DNA of 64,000 bases from Rana temporaria (GCF_905171775.1 NC_053489.1:138152642-138216641); one strand, 5' to 3'; shown: positions 1 through 12,030, counted from the stretch's first letter. Numbers and translations: made by a program. The notes: generated from the sequence alone by a model not told the origin.

Positions 1-2314
1 CCCTAGCACACACACCCCACATCCTCATCGAATTGGATTAGACCGAAGTACCCCGCATGGTACCCCGCATGGGAGCAGCAACGCCACGCCAAGGCTCCAA
101 TTATGTCACTGTGCATTCATACACCATTCACATGGACCTGAGATCACTTCTCCCTGGTCCTGGGGATCCCTACTCCACCAAAAATGAGGGTGACACCCTT
201 TTTTCATCAGGAATGTCACCCTCACATTCATACATCATTCACACAAATATAACAAATCATAATCACAGTAGAATTAAAAAAAAAAAAAAATCAAAAGTAC
301 ACCCAAAATTAACGGCGGCATAAGCTACGCCTGGGCCGGCCACGGCCACGGCCAACCAGGGGAAACTCATGGGGGGGGAGCAGGGGAAGGAGGAGCCTCC
401 CCTGGTGTCAGTACAACTGCTGGCCTGCCCTCCAAGGCCACGGCTATCCTGTTCAAGCACACAGTGAGGGCTGCCGTATTGGCCTGGACAGCCTGGGTAT
501 TGGCGTGGACAGCCTGGGTCAGGGCACTCACCTCCAGGGCCACGCCTGCTGTGGCGGTCTGCAGGTCACAAGAACAAGTTCTGACCACCAACAAGTTTGT
601 GCTCAATTCAGTGACCAAGTCTTTTATGGAGCCCAGGCTGTCCTCCATCTGGGCCAAAGTCCAGGTGACCTGACCCAGATGTTGGGTCTGACGGGCCTGG
701 TCCCGCCACAGATTTGCAGGCAGGAACTCGGCCACCCCCTGGTCTTCTGGGTGGCCTTCCTGCCTGCAGCTGAGGCTTGTGGCCTGGGAGGAGGGAAGAG
801 AGAGACCCTTGGGGGGAGCCCTGTTGGGGGAGGAGTGAGAGGGGCTACCCCTGATGGAGGCCTGACTGCTGCCAGCCTCAGGGGGAGCCACATCCAAAAG
901 GCCAAGGATTTCCCTGGCAAGGTCCATCCAATCATCCTCAACCTCCCCCCCCTCATCCTCCTCCCCCTCAACCTCCTCCTGAGGTGAGGTGTGGCCACTC
1001 CCCTGCCCTGGGGACTCCTACCTTTCTTGGGGCTCTTCAGCAGCCTGTTGTCCGGGGATGGAGCAGACTGGCCTGATGGTACAGCAACCTCCTGGCCATC
1101 TGTGGATGACACAAAACATACACAGGTTGGAGGATCCACACACTTGGCACATATTCCCTCCCCCCCCCCACACATGCTACTCGCCAGATAGAGAAAAAAA
1201 CAAAAAAAATTACCTGTCCTCACGGCCTCATCGGAGTCAAAGCCAGGCAGGCCCACCACTTGCTGGCTGTGGAAGCACATGGCCACCGCACGCTCCTCAT
1301 CTGTCCACCTGACGGTGCAAGGTGGGCCCCCGCCAGTGCCCCTGGCATGGCCATTTATCTTGGCCAGCTTGTCACGGACCAGGCTCCTCAGATCATTGAT
1401 CTTCTTTGTGATCCCACTGGTGGTCCTCGTCTCACCCCCCCCCCCGCATTGATCTCATCAGTAATCTGCTGAAGGATCGCCCTCTTCAGGGCCATGCAAA
1501 TATCGCCCATATCGGGTGATCGCCCTAGCAAGGATTTGCTTTTCATGCACCGAGAAGTTGAGCTTTCTCCTCTTTGGAGCCATCTCACCACACAGCACTC
1601 AGCACCAAAAAGACACAAAAATCAGACAGAACAAACAAACACAAAAAGACACAGAACAAACAAACACAAAAAGACACAGAACAAACAAACACAAAAATCA
1701 GACAGCAAAAAAACAGACACCAAAATCAAACCGCACAAACAGACAGCTAATACAAATTCAAAAAAACACACAGAAAAAACAGACACAAAAAACACTCAGA
1801 AAAAACAAACACCTACTACAATCTCCTACTTCAATAAATCTTTACTCTAACACTACTACACTAACCAACAAACAGCCACAGACAACAGAACAAAAGCACC
1901 TTACTTCAGGAAGGGGAACACAGGGATGTACTTTTGCAATGGAAGGGCGTTTGTCTGGGGCTATTTATACACAGGGCGTATCTCACTAAGTATGCTTGGC
2001 CTATTTCCTATCTCACTGATTGCGCCGGGCCGAGTTCTGAGCATGCCCAGTGAGGTGCATATTCATGCGCGCATGCGCAGTACGGCCGGCCCTTCATTTG
2101 CATGGGGTCACGGCTCATTTCAATGGAGCACGCCCACTTCCTTCCCACTTTCAATTACCCCGCCTTACGCCTCGGAATTTATGTTACGCTGGCGCAAATT
2201 TGGGCGCAAATACTCTGTAGATACGGCACTTACGTCACAAAATTCAGCCGCCGTAATGTAAATGACATGCGTTACGACTAACTAAATATGCGCCGCTCTA
2301 CGTGAATCTGGCCC
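1..2314 (-). mobile_element. Harbinger-like DNA transposon, right part (left end outside the window)
   Basis: The right edge at about 2314 ends in TACGTGAATCTGGCCC, which is the reverse complement of the GGGCCAGATTCACGTA terminus of several MITEs in this window (for example 14096-14813 and 19090-19748). Inside lies a minus-strand Myb-like gene (367-1583), the usual second gene of PIF/Harbinger elements. The nuclease gene is not visible and would lie to the left of the window if present. Positions 1-366 hold no recognisable gene, only short CATTCA-type repeats and an A-run. Positions 1600-1860 are CA-rich low complexity upstream of the gene start. Positions 1900-2314 are a CpG-containing terminal region. 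Superfamily assignment rests on the Myb protein and on the 3-bp flanking duplications of related MITEs. Confidence 0.6.
367..1583 (-). pseudogene. Harbinger-type Myb/SANT-like DNA-binding protein, three exons, broken by frameshifts
   Basis: Read on the minus strand, a start at 1583 gives MAPKRRKLNFSVHEKQIL, the basic start of the Myb/SANT-like domain carried by Harbinger elements and by NAIF1-like host proteins. Exon 1 runs 1583-1214 and ends at a GTAATT donor. It also encodes a KKINDLRSLVRDKLAKI stretch and a TVRWTDEERAVAMCF stretch. Exon 2 (1099-1022) follows a CCACAG acceptor and ends at GTAGGA. Exon 3 (978-367) starts with an acidic EEVEGEEDE run and continues into a predicted helical C-terminal region of alternating A, V, L, N and T residues, then a stop. 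Two reading-frame breaks are seen in exon 1: one near 1500-1520 and one at the C-run at 1434-1445. The second could be a sequencing error, so the gene may be less broken than it looks. In active elements such a protein partners the nuclease in DNA binding and nuclear import. That role is family knowledge, not shown here. Confidence 0.6.
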
Positions 2315-2877
2315 GAAATGCATAACATATATAAACAGCTTACTCATAGCATATATCATATACAGTATGTGACACTCAAAAATATAGGACAAAAATATCA
2401 AATCATAAAAAGCACAGTCAGAGAGGACAAAGTAGAGCAGGAGATTTTTAGAGAATGATAGAAATAGTAGTACCACAGATAAATAGAATGCAAGAGCACC
2501 CCCTAACCTCCCTCTAGGGCTGTGTCGAGGTTCTAATCAACACATGCAGATAAAAAAAAAAAAAATGGACATAAATAACACATGTAGAAAAAGAGAGAAC
2601 ACAGAATCATAGGTCTCTCTCGAAGCCTCCAGTTGAGAAGCCCTGTAAAAAGGGCTTAAAGGAGAAGTCCAGCCTGAGCTTTTTAGGCTGGGCTTCTCCT
2701 CTGGGTCACAGGACTGCAATTCAGAGGCGTTGCGCGGGGGGTGCGGTCCGATGATGCTGCAGCTCAAGCAGCTAGAGGTGAGGACACAGCAGCCCTGCCC
2801 ACAAGCCCGGGTCTTCATCTGAATTCATGCTATGTAAGTAAGTTACTCTGCAGTGTCACTACATAGAGTTCCAAGAT
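2315..2877. other. Intergenic; start of a TTAAAG-ended MITE at about 2658
   Basis: No gene is seen. At 2658 the sequence GCTTAAAGGAGAAGTCC matches the TTAAAGG-type terminus of T2/Kolobok-like MITEs, followed by a short internal palindrome (AGCCTGAGC and GGCTGGGCTTC). The other end was not identified before the tandem array begins. An A-run lies at about 2550-2563. Confidence 0.3.
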
Positions 2878-3592
2878 GCACTGTGCCACCACAGCCTACC
2901 TTGTACCACCCAGCCTGCCCTGTACCACCCCAGCCTACCCTGTACCACCCAGCCTGCCCTGTGCAATGCCAGCCTACCCTGTACCACCCAGCCTGCCCTA
3001 TGCAATCCCAGCCTGCCCTGTACCACCCCAGCCTGCCCTGTGCCACCCAGCCTACCCTGTGCCAACCCAGCCTACCCTGTACCACCCCAGCCTGCCTTGT
3101 GCAATGCCAGCCTTCCCTGTACCACCCAGCCTGCCCTGTGCCACCCCAGCCTGCCCTGTACCACCCCAGCCTGCCCTATACCACCCCAGCCTGCCCTGTA
3201 CCACCCCAAACCGCCCTATACCACCCCAGCCTGCACTGTACCCTCCTAAACAGCTCTGTGCCACCCCAGCCTGCCCTGTACCACCCCAGCCTGCCCTGTA
3301 CCACCCCAAACTTTCCCATGCCACCCCAACTTGCCCTGTGCCACCCTAACTTGCCCTGTGCCGCCCCAATCTGCCCTATGCCACCATAACTTGCCCTATA
3401 CCACCCCAACCTGCCCAATGCCACCCTAACTTGCCCTGTACCACCCCAACCTTTCCCATGCCATCCCAACTTGCCCTATGCCACCCTCACTTGCACTATG
3501 CCACCCCAACCTGCCCTGTGCCACCCTAACTTGCCCTATACCACCCCAACCTGCCCTATGCAACCCTAACTTGCCCTATACCACCCCAAACT
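2878..3592. repeat. Minisatellite array, unit of about 20-21 bp
   Basis: Roughly 34 imperfect copies of a C-rich unit of the form CTGTACCACCCCAGCCTGCC. The unit alternates between 20 and 21 bp, so the array is open over long stretches in several frames on both strands. Those Pro/Cys- or Gly/Trp-rich translations are artefacts of the repeat. Copies toward the right drift to CACCCCAACTTGCC, which suggests expansion of two subfamilies. Confidence 0.9.
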
Positions 3593-4210
3593 ACACTTGG
3601 TGTATAGTGCAAGTGTGCTAATTACTTTGCACCTAAACCCACTTGCTGTATAGTGCAAGTGTGCTAATTACTTTGCACCTAAACCCACTTGGTGTGTAGT
3701 TCAAGTGTGCTAATTACTTTGCACCTAAACCCACTTGGTGTATAGTGCAAGTGTGCTAATTACTTTGCACCTAAACCCATTTGTTGTATACTGCAAGTGT
3801 GCTCATTACTTTGCACCTAAACCCACTTGGTGTGTAGTGCAAGTGTGCTAATTACTTTGCACCTAAACCCATTTGTTGTATACTGCAAGTGTGCTTATTA
3901 CTTTCCACCTAAACCCACTTGGTGTATAGTGCAAGTGTGCTAATTACTTTGCACCGAAACCCATTTGTTGTATACTGCAAGTGTGCTCATTACTTTCCAC
4001 CTAAACCCACTTAGTGTATAGTGCAAGTGTGCTAATTACTTTGCACCTAAACCCATTTGATGTATACTGCAAGTGTGCTCATTACTTTGCACCTAAACCC
4101 ACTTGGTGTATAGTGCAAGTGTGCTAATTACTTTGCACCTAAACGTATTTGTTGTATACTACAAGTGTGCTCATTACTTTTCACCTAAACCCACTTGGTG
4201 TGTACTGCAT
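3593..4210. repeat. Tandem array, unit of about 46 bp
   Basis: About 13 copies of a unit containing AGTGCAAGTGTGCTAATTAC and TTTGCACCTAAACCCA. The phrase ACTTGCTG at 3641 and ACTTGGTG at 3687 show the 46-bp period. Two variants alternate in part of the array, TTGGTGTATAGTGCAAG and TTGTTGTATACTGCAAG, which suggests a 92-bp higher-order unit. The array directly precedes the hAT gene start, so it may be the element's own subterminal region. Confidence 0.85.
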
Positions 4211-7200
4211 ATGTCCTCTGCAGGTTGCACCTAAAGCTACGAGGTGTGTGTACTGACTTTGTCCTCTGCAGGCCATTTTAATGTCTGGAAGGACAACAAA
4301 GAGAGGCAGAGGGTCACAAGGGCAAGCAGGCTCTGCACCTAGAGGCAACAGTGCTGGTGGTTGACACGGTGCACCCTCTTCAGCACGTGGCCATTTGACA
4401 CGCTCGTCCTTGTTTTCGGGAGCTGGCCATGTTGAGCCTCAACATGCAGACAAACTGGTAGAGTGGATGACCAAGCCGTCCTCATCCTCCTCATCCTCTC
4501 TCACCCAGGCTGAGCTTACTTTGTCTGGCAAAGTAGCTGCCAAGGCGTCCTCTTCCCTCTGCTCAATGGCATCACTAACTCCTTCCTTAGTCCCACCATG
4601 TCCTCCTGGGGAGTCCCTTTGAACACAGTGTTGGGTACATGCTGCATGAAGATGCGCAGCATTTTGAAGGCTCTGATGATGGAACACAGATAGAGGAAGG
4701 CAGTAATGTGAGCCCAGAGAGAGGGGGTGCCCAAGAAGGACAGCAATCTGGCAGTCATGTTCCATCAGCTGCAGCATACTGCCAGGTTTGAGACAGTGAC
4801 GAGGAGGGAGGGAATGATGAGGTCACTGACTGTACGTGGGTGCCTGATAGGATAGAGGAGGAGGAGGAGGAGGCACAGGCACATCTCCAAAGAGGCAGGA
4901 TGCCCTCCAGGGGCCAGCTTAAGGGCAGCACACCAACTGCATTACATCGCATAGCTACGCCTGTGCAGGGCGCTGCTGTGTCTCAGCATTACTGCAAAAG
5001 TTCTTTGGTGTGGGCCTTTTTTGAGACATGTGCATCAGATCGCACCATTGCTATTTGCAACATATGTCTCAAGCGTATCTCGCAAGGCCAAAACATCACC
5101 CGCTTGGGCACTACATGCTTGACCAGACATATGTCGACCTGCCATGCAGTTCGTTGGCAAGCATACCTGAAAGACCCACACCAAAGAACAAAGCGGACCT
5201 CCCCTTGCCCCTCATCAGCTGGGATCTCCAACCCCACTATACCATCAGTCCTCTCTGAAGCCTGCACTGATAGGACTGTGTAGAATTAGGTGTGTCACAA
5301 CCTAGTAGTACATGCGGGCAATCTACTATCGGTGCACCAATGACAGATTGTACCAGACAAATTTCCCTGCCCCAGCTGCTGCAGCACCGAAAGAAGTACT
5401 CTCCCAGCCATCCACATGCCCAACGGTTAAATGCTAGCTTAGTGAAATTGCTAGCACCAACTGCTGCCTTTTCAGTTGGTAGATTTTGCCCCCTTCCGTG
5501 ATTTTTTCTCACGGAAGGTGATTCCAGGTCTTTACCGCCATGTGGAAGGCAATGTCCATGCCTCGCTGGACAGTGCGGTCAGTGGTAAGGTGCATATTAC
5601 TGCTGACTCATGGTCCAGCAGGCATGGACAGGGACGTTACCCCTCTTTCATGGCGCATTGGATGACTCTGCTGGCAGCTGGGAAGGACGCAGGGCAAGGT
5701 ACAGTAGTGTTGGAGGTTTTTCCGCCACCACGCCTCCAAAACACTACTACTGGTTGTGACACACCTCTCTCCTCCACCCCCTCCTCTTCTTCCTCTGTGG
5801 CCTCTTCCTGTGCTGATGTGTCCTCGGAACCAGCGGTGCTCTAGGCGTACGAGGGGCTACGCAGGAATGCAGGCAAAGAAATGCCATGCGGTGCTAGAGC
5901 TGTTGTGCTTGGGAGACAGAAGCCACACTGGGGCAGAGGTTCTGTCAGCTCTGCAGGGGCAGGCTCAGAGGTGGTTGATGCCACGCCAACTTAAGCCAGG
6001 AATGGTGGTTAGCGACAATGGCACCAACTTCCTCTCTGCCCTGCGACAGGGACAACTGACACATGTGCCCTGTTTTGCTCAGGTTCTGAATTTGGTGGTG
6101 CAGCGGTTCTTGGGTAGGTACCCGGGCTTACAGGATGTCCTGAAGCAGGCTAGGAAAGTCTGTGTACATTTCCGAAGGTCATATAATGCCAGTGCTCAGC
6201 TGACAGACCTCCAAAGGGATTACAACCTGCCCAAGAACCGCCTAATCTGTGACATGCCCACCAGATGGAACTCTACATTGGCCATGCTGCAGCGGCTACA
6301 CACGCAGCAGAGGGCCATCAATGAGTACCTGTGCCAATATGGCAGAAGAACTGGGTCAGGGGAGCTTGTTTTTTTTTCCCCCATGACAGTGGGCCTTTAT
6401 CAGGGATACATGCACTGTCCTGTCACCATTTGAGGAGGCCACGAGGATGGTGAGCAGTGACAGTGCATGCATCAGTGAGACTGTCCCTCTTATTCACATG
6501 TTGGAGCACACGCTACGTGGAATAATGGACAGGGCCCTTGAGGCAGAACAAAGGGAGGAAGAGGAGGACTTCCTTAGCTCTCAAGGCCTTCTTTATCCAG
6601 ACAGTGGTCCTGCTTGCCTGCCTAGCACACAGGAGGAGCAGGAGGAGGAGGAGGATTGTATCAGCAGCATGGAGGTGGAGCCTAGCACTCAGCATCAGCA
6701 GCAGCAGTCTTCAAGGGATCAATTGCAGTCCCAAGGAACCCATGGACTTTTACGTGGCTGGGATGAGGTGGCTGCGGATCCTGTCGTCCTCAGTGACCCA
6801 GAGGACTGTGCCCCGAATGCCTCAGCAAACCTACGCTGCATGGCCTCCCTGATCCTGCAAAGCCTGCGTAAGGATCCTCGTATTCGTGGTATCAAGGAGA
6901 GGGATCATTACTGGCTGGCAACTCTCCTTGATCCACGTTACAAGAGTAAGGTTGCGGAGCTTATCTTGCCGTCGCAGAGGGAGCAGAAGATGAAACATCT
7001 TCGGGAGGCCTTGCAGAAGGCTCTGTGCAACGCGTTCCCAGAACCTGGGGGATTACCAAATCCTGATCCTGGACAACATGTTGCTGAGGCTTCGGTGAGT
7101 CACAGAAGGAGCGGTGGAGAAGGTAGCCGTCTGACTGATGCGTTCAGACAATTTTTTAGTCCGCAGCCCCAAGGTATGACCGATTCCAGCAACCATCGCC

Positions 7201-8890
7201 AGCGTTTGATTTACATGGTGCGTGAATACCTAGGGGCAAGATCAGACTTGGACACCTTCCCCACCGAAAATCCTCTGGCATACTGGGTCTTGAGGATGGA
7301 TCACTGGCCAGAGCTTGCACAGTACGCTATTGAGCTATTGGCTTGCCCTGCATCCAGCGTTCTTTCAGAACGCACATTCAGTGCTGCTGGAGGCTTTGTG
7401 ACCGATCACAGGGTGCGCCTCTCCACCGACTCCGTCGATCGACTGACCTTCATAAAAATTAATCAGGCTTGGATCAACACCAGCTACCAAGCACCTGATG
7501 CTGATGCAACTGAATAATTTTTTTGAAATGTCAGATCCCTTGGAGACTGCCTATGCTGATGCTGAGTGACTATCCTGTTATGCTGACTGAATATCCTTTT
7601 CCTCCTCAATGCTGATAGCTAGTAAGAACATTGTTGGTTCTGGGCACCGCCAGCAGTGCCTAAGGCCCAATTTTTCTGCCCTTGTTTAACAGGGGTGTGT
7701 AATAACAATTTTTGATGCAATACTTGCAGCGGGCTCATTCCTGCACTCCAACTAGGGTATCTGTGAGGGGTTGCAGTGCTATGGCACCAGCACCAGTGCC
7801 TAAAGCCCAATTTTTCTGCCCCTGTTCAACAGGGGCATGTAATTACAATTCTTGATCTAAGATTTCACAGCAGGGCGTTCCAGCGCCCACCAAGACTAAC
7901 TGTGAGGGCTTACAGTGTTGTGGCAACACCAACACCTAGGGTCCAAATTTATGCAGAGTATATACGGCAGGCCCCTACTACTTGCAAACGGAAGGAGACA
8001 ACAGGAAGTTAGAGGAAATCTACCGCTAGGAAGGGAAATTCTCTTCTGTAAAAGGTGTCTCCTGTCCACTGATGCTTTATCACCAATCCTTGTTTCACCA
8101 AAAAAAAATTTTTTCTAAAAATCTTTTGTCATTGGGACAGAAAGTGAAGTGCAATCTTCTGAACAGATGCACACAGACAGCAAAACAAATGTTACATGGG
8201 TGATATCCCTTCTCTATGTTTTCAGAAAAGCTTAAAAATAGATTTTATGGCTCAAGCTACACTTTAAAGAAGTACCAGTTGAAAATTACAAACAGATTCT
8301 ACTTAACAACAAACCTACAGTCCCTGTCTTGTTTGCACCGCCTGTATACTGCTGTTCAAAGTATATATGGCCAAAGGGGCTTGTAATGACCTGGGGGCCT
8401 CCCCCATTCCCTCGGGCGGGGAAACCCATGCTAGTTTTCTCAGTGATTTTCATCCATATTGCAGGGACCAAACATTACATTAAAGCTGCAAGCAGTCTTA
8501 AATGACTTTTTTCTTATAGTAATTTCATTTTGTGCAGGGACAGTTCTAAACATGTGCCACCTCACAGGCATACTATAGACACCCAGCAAGTACGATATTT
8601 AAAGGAATTTTTCTTTTCACACTTTAAGCATCATTAAAAAATCGCTGCTCCAGAAAAAACGACCGTTTTAAAACTTTTTTTCCATTAAAACATGTTTCCT
8701 GGGGCAAGACCCGGGTTCTCAAAGACGTTTTACGACAATAACTTGCATATTAGGCTTTAAAATGAGCACTTTTGAATTCGAACGTTCGAGTCCCATAGAC
8801 GTCAATGGGGTTCGATATGTTCGCGCGAACGTTCGGTCCGTTCGAAGGTTCTGGTGCGAACCGAACGGGGGGGTGTTCGGCTCATCCCTA
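4211..8890 (+). mobile_element. Decayed hAT-superfamily DNA transposon
   Basis: The element contains a BED-finger hAT transposase pseudogene (4281-7517). Its likely right end is GTTCGGCTCATCCCTA at about 8870-8888, a GAACGTTCG-rich terminus with CATCCCTA as in other hAT-type ends. No matching left end (TAGGGATGAGC) was found, so the left limit is uncertain and could include the arrays at 2878-4210. The 3' non-coding part (7518-8888) has diverged short repeats around 7640-7930, where AGTGCCTAAGGCCCAATTTT and related phrases recur three times. Confidence 0.55.
4281..7517 (+). pseudogene. hAT transposase (ZBED-like), frameshifted
   Basis: The coding trace starts at 4281 with MSGRTTKRGRGSQG just after an acceptor-like CTCTGCAG. 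A low-complexity N-terminal part follows (EPQHADKLVEWMTKPSSS near 4436). Next is a BED zinc finger near 4990-5150, with VWAFFETC, CNICLKRIS and TRHMSTCH. The RNase-H-like catalytic core follows with ITADSW at about 5600, VVSDNGTNF at about 6010 and RWNSTLAML at about 6265. The C-terminal dimerisation region runs to 7517, with YWVLRMDHWPELA and SSVLSERTFSAAGG. The frame changes repeatedly, near 4360-4400, 5285, 5480, 5760-5840 and 6430, and there are stops at 5283 and 5844. The family's conserved Cys-x2-His reads C-F-A-Q near 6078, so the His is lost. The C-terminal 356 codons (6447-7514) are intact, which suggests moderate age. This copy cannot make a full transposase. Confidence 0.85.
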
Positions 8891-9004
8891 CTGCTGACCT
8901 TACATCCTTGCTAATGTGAAAGAACAGCTCTGATATTTACATTTAACTAAATGTGAAAATCAGAGGTGTTCTGTCACATTAGCAAGCATGTAAGGTTTGC
9001 TGCT
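8891..9004. repeat. Short foldback (inverted repeat) of about 114 bp
   Basis: CTTACATCCTTGCTAATGTG near 8901 is repeated inverted as CACATTAGCAAGCATGTAAG near 8976. The arms also pair around TCTGATATTTACATTT and AAATGTGAAAATCAGA. A MITE or a hairpin relic is likely. Positions 9005-9526 hold no recognised gene; near 9340-9375 TTTCGCGATTAATCGTGCAGCTCTAG looks like a transposon end. Confidence 0.6.
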
Positions 9005-9526
9005 GCTTTTAAAATTTAACATGTAAACAGTCTGTCAGAATTACATATGCTGTATTTAAGCACATAAGCTGTTTTGTGATGAAAATAACTGTGAAATTTA
9101 AAACTCTGTTGGGTGTAACAAGATGTCCGCTTGCCCCCCTTCTCACTAACATTACTGTGCAGGAGTGTGGGGTGGAGCAAGATGGCGGCGACGAAACGTC
9201 ACTTCCTGACGAGACAGCCGCCGTCGGGTGTACCAAGATGGCCGCCGCTCCGGAGCTAGGCCGAAGCCAGGGACTTTCCTATGGCTGCACCCAAAAATCG
9301 CGGGTCATCCGGCCTGGAGATCGTGAGGGGGTGAATCAAGATTGCAATCATTTCGCGATTAATCGTGCAGCTCTAGTGTCATACAACATTAGAATTCTTC
9401 TATAGCTTGTAGGCGGAACATTCAAGCGGAAATGTATGATTGCAGCTTCGTACAGTTTAGCTGCTCTGTCGAAATTTTCTTAGAACATTGGACAGACACC
9501 ATAAGCCTTCAATGATAGATTCGACT

Positions 9527-10531
9527 TTAACCCCTTCCCGACCGCCGCATGTACATATCCGTCGGCATAATGCCACGTACAGGCACATTGGCGTACCTGT
9601 ACGTCCCTGCCTAGACGTGGGTGGGGGGTCCGATCGGGACCCCCCCCGCGACTTGCGGCGGTCGGGTCCCCTCGGGGAGCGATCCGGGACTACGGCGCGG
9701 CTATTTGTTTTTAGCCGCTCCGTCGCGATCGCTCCCCGGAGCTGAAGAACGGGGAGAGCCGTGTGTAAACACGGCTTCCCCGTGCTTCACTGTGGCGGCA
9801 CATCGATCGGGTGATTCCCTTTATAGGGAAGACCCGATCGATGATATCATTCCTACAGCCACACCCCCCTACACTAGTAAACACACACTAGGTGATCCCT
9901 AAATGTTACAGCGCCCCCTGTGTTTAACTCCCAAACTGCAACTGTCATTTTCACAATAAAGAATGCAATTTAAATGCATTTTTTGCTGTGAAAATGACAA
10001 TGGTCCCAAAAATGTGTCAAAATTGTCCGAAGTGTCCGCCATAATGTCGCAGTCACGAAAAAAATCGCTGATCGCCGCCATTAGTAGTAAAAAAAATAAA
10101 AAAAATAAAAATGCAAAAAAACTATCCCCTATTTTGTAAACGCTATAAATTTTGCGCAAACCAACCGATAAACGATTATTGCGATTTTTTTTACCAAAAA
10201 TAGGTAGAAGAATACGTATCGGCCTAAACTGAGGAAAAAAAAAAATGTATATATGTTTTTGGGGGATATTTATTACAGCAAAAAGTAAAAAATATTGCAT
10301 TTTTTTCAAAATTGTCGCTCTATTTTTGTTTATAGCGCAAAAAATAAAAACCGCAGAGGTGATCAAATACCACCAAAATAAAGCTCTATTTGTGGGGAAA
10401 AAAGGACGCCAATTTTGTTTGGGAGCCACGTCGCACGACCGCGCAATTGTCTGTTAAAGCGACGCAGTCCTGAACTGTAAAAACCCCTTGGGTCTTTGGG
10501 CAGCAATATGGTCCGGGGCTTAAGTGGTTAA
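9527..10531 (-). mobile_element. TTAA-target non-autonomous DNA transposon, family A, about 1 kb
   Basis: The edges are TTAA (9527-9530) followed by CCCCTTCCCGACC, and CCGGGGCTTAAGTGG followed by TTAA (10528-10531). The copy at 44807-45812 is the same family in the opposite orientation and copies at 29896-30810 and 11396-about 11598 are relatives. Shared interior blocks include GGCGGACACTTCGGACAATT and AATTGCGCGGTCGTGCGACG. Duplication of TTAA is typical of piggyBac and Kolobok elements. No transposase is present. The reading frame seen at 9899-10429 on the minus strand is a by-product of this repeat. Confidence 0.75.
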
Positions 10532-11195
10532 TTAATTCGGATTTTTCGGACGAATGCATTTTATAACGAAACAAAATAGATAAAAACGAATTTCGGGAGT
10601 AACTAAAAAATATATATTTTTCGGACGAAAACGAAATTCCGAAATAAAATATTTCAGTGTGCACATGTCTAGTATTTTGTGATACAATTTTTTTAATTTG
10701 GGGGTTAAAGTGATTGTAAATGATTACCTTGAAAAAACAACCCATTCAAATAAAAAATAAAAATGAAAGGCAAAACAGTTGTGTATTGTATAGATATATA
10801 TATAACAAAAAAAAAAAACAATTATAAATACCTTTTTTTCCTTTTTTATAAGTGATGACATTTCCTCTGTTCTCAGCTGCATAAGAGCTGGGGGAGGAGT
10901 AGCAGCAGCACACCAAACTTCCCAGTAACAGGCTGTGCAGCAGGGGCCTGTCAGGACAAGTCTGGTCATTGGAGGAGAGTACACCGAGTTCCCAGCATAG
11001 CTAGAGAAATGACCATGATGTGCTCTCCTGGTTAGTGTGGTCAGTTTTTAATAGGAAAGCAGAGGGACTAGCAGGAACACCAGTCATTTCACACAAAGTA
11101 AGCAATACAAAGAGAACAGGATACTTTCTTATACAAGTACATGGTACAGCAGGCACATATCAGAAATATGAATTGTTGGGGTAACAACCGCTTTA
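10532..11195. other. Intergenic, repeat-derived, no gene recognised
   Basis: AT-rich sequence with a small AT run near 10795 and a GC-richer block at 10868-10985 containing GCTGGGGGAGGAGTAGC. That block loosely resembles 44540-44700, probably from the same MITE family. There is nothing coding that I can support. Confidence 0.3.
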
Positions 11196-11345
11196 AGCCG
11201 GCCATAGGCAGTTCAAATCTTTTCTGGTTCAGCAGGAACCGCCTGAGATTGGAACCATGTATGGGCAGGCTGAATGTACCCAAGTTGATTGATCGATCAA
11301 CTTGGGTACAATCAACCTGTCTGATTTTACATGTGATTATTGCTA
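11196..11345. repeat. Truncated MITE with TAAGCCGGCCATAG terminus
   Basis: The sequence begins TAAGCCGGCCATAGGCAGTTC and contains the perfect palindrome CCCAAGTTGATTGATCGATC with its mirror AACTTGGG. The same order of blocks occurs at 55738-56149, where both ends are present. Here the right end is missing. Confidence 0.65.
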
Positions 11346-11395
11346 TACTGCCATATGCTCGAATGAGGAGTATTACAGACACAAGGCCAAATGTC

Positions 11396-11598
11396 TTAAC
11401 CACTTCAGCCCCCGGAAGATTTGGCTGCCATTTTTTATGATACAGCACTGCGTCACTTTAACTGACAATTGCACGGTCGTGCAACATTGTACCCACACAT
11501 AGAGCTTTCTTTTGGTGGTATTTGATCACCTCTGCGGTTCTTATTTTTTGTGCTACGGTATAAACAAAAGAGTGCCAATTTTGAAAAAAAAAAAAACA
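11396..11598 (+). mobile_element. TTAA family A element, right-truncated fragment
   Basis: TTAACCACTTCAGCCCCCGG at the left edge is followed by ACTGACAATTGCACGGTCGT and TTTTGGTGGTATTTGATCAC, the order seen in the full copy at 44807-45812. The fragment stops after an A-run at about 11598. There it meets another repeat with many copies of AAGTGCA and TGCACTT (11600-11690). Confidence 0.7.
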
Positions 11599-11599
11599 G

Positions 11600-12030
11600 A
11601 ATGGGGGTTATTTACTAGGCAAATACACTTTGCACTACAAGTGCAAAGTGCACTTAAAATTGCACTGAAAGTGCACCTGGAAGTGCAGTCGCGGGGAAGA
11701 TGCAAGGAAAATAAAAAACAGCATTAAAGCTTGCACATGATTGGATAATAAAATCAGCGAGCATGCTAGCTCATTATTAATTACTTACCTCACATTGAAT
11801 CCCCCGCAGCGGTCCTTGTACCCCCCTCCAGCTGGCGACATTACTTCCGGGTATTGCGGCTCCTGCGCTGTGATTGGCGGGAGCCGCGATGGTGTCACAT
11901 ACGTGCCATTGCTTCAGTTTGCTCTGGTGCCCATGACATTGGCACATGCAGGGGACAGGGGATAGATATCTCCTAAACCGTACAGGTTTAGGAGATCTCC
12001 TGGGTAGCTACAGGTAAACCTTATTATAGG
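11600..12030. other. Repeat-derived region, no gene
   Basis: It contains an AAGTGCAAAGTGCA inverted-repeat segment (11620-11690). The block ATATCTCCTAAACC...GGTTTAGGAGAT at 11963-11996 recurs at 40838-40868 inside a TTAAAG-ended MITE, so this is probably a partial copy of that family. Confidence 0.4.

Noticed and set aside
1494..1989. Lys/Thr/Gln-rich frames on the plus strand
   Set aside because: CA-rich low-complexity DNA antisense to the Harbinger Myb-like gene.
2843..3469. Pro/Cys-rich or Gly/Trp-rich proteins on either strand
   Set aside because: Repeat translations of the 20-21 bp minisatellite.
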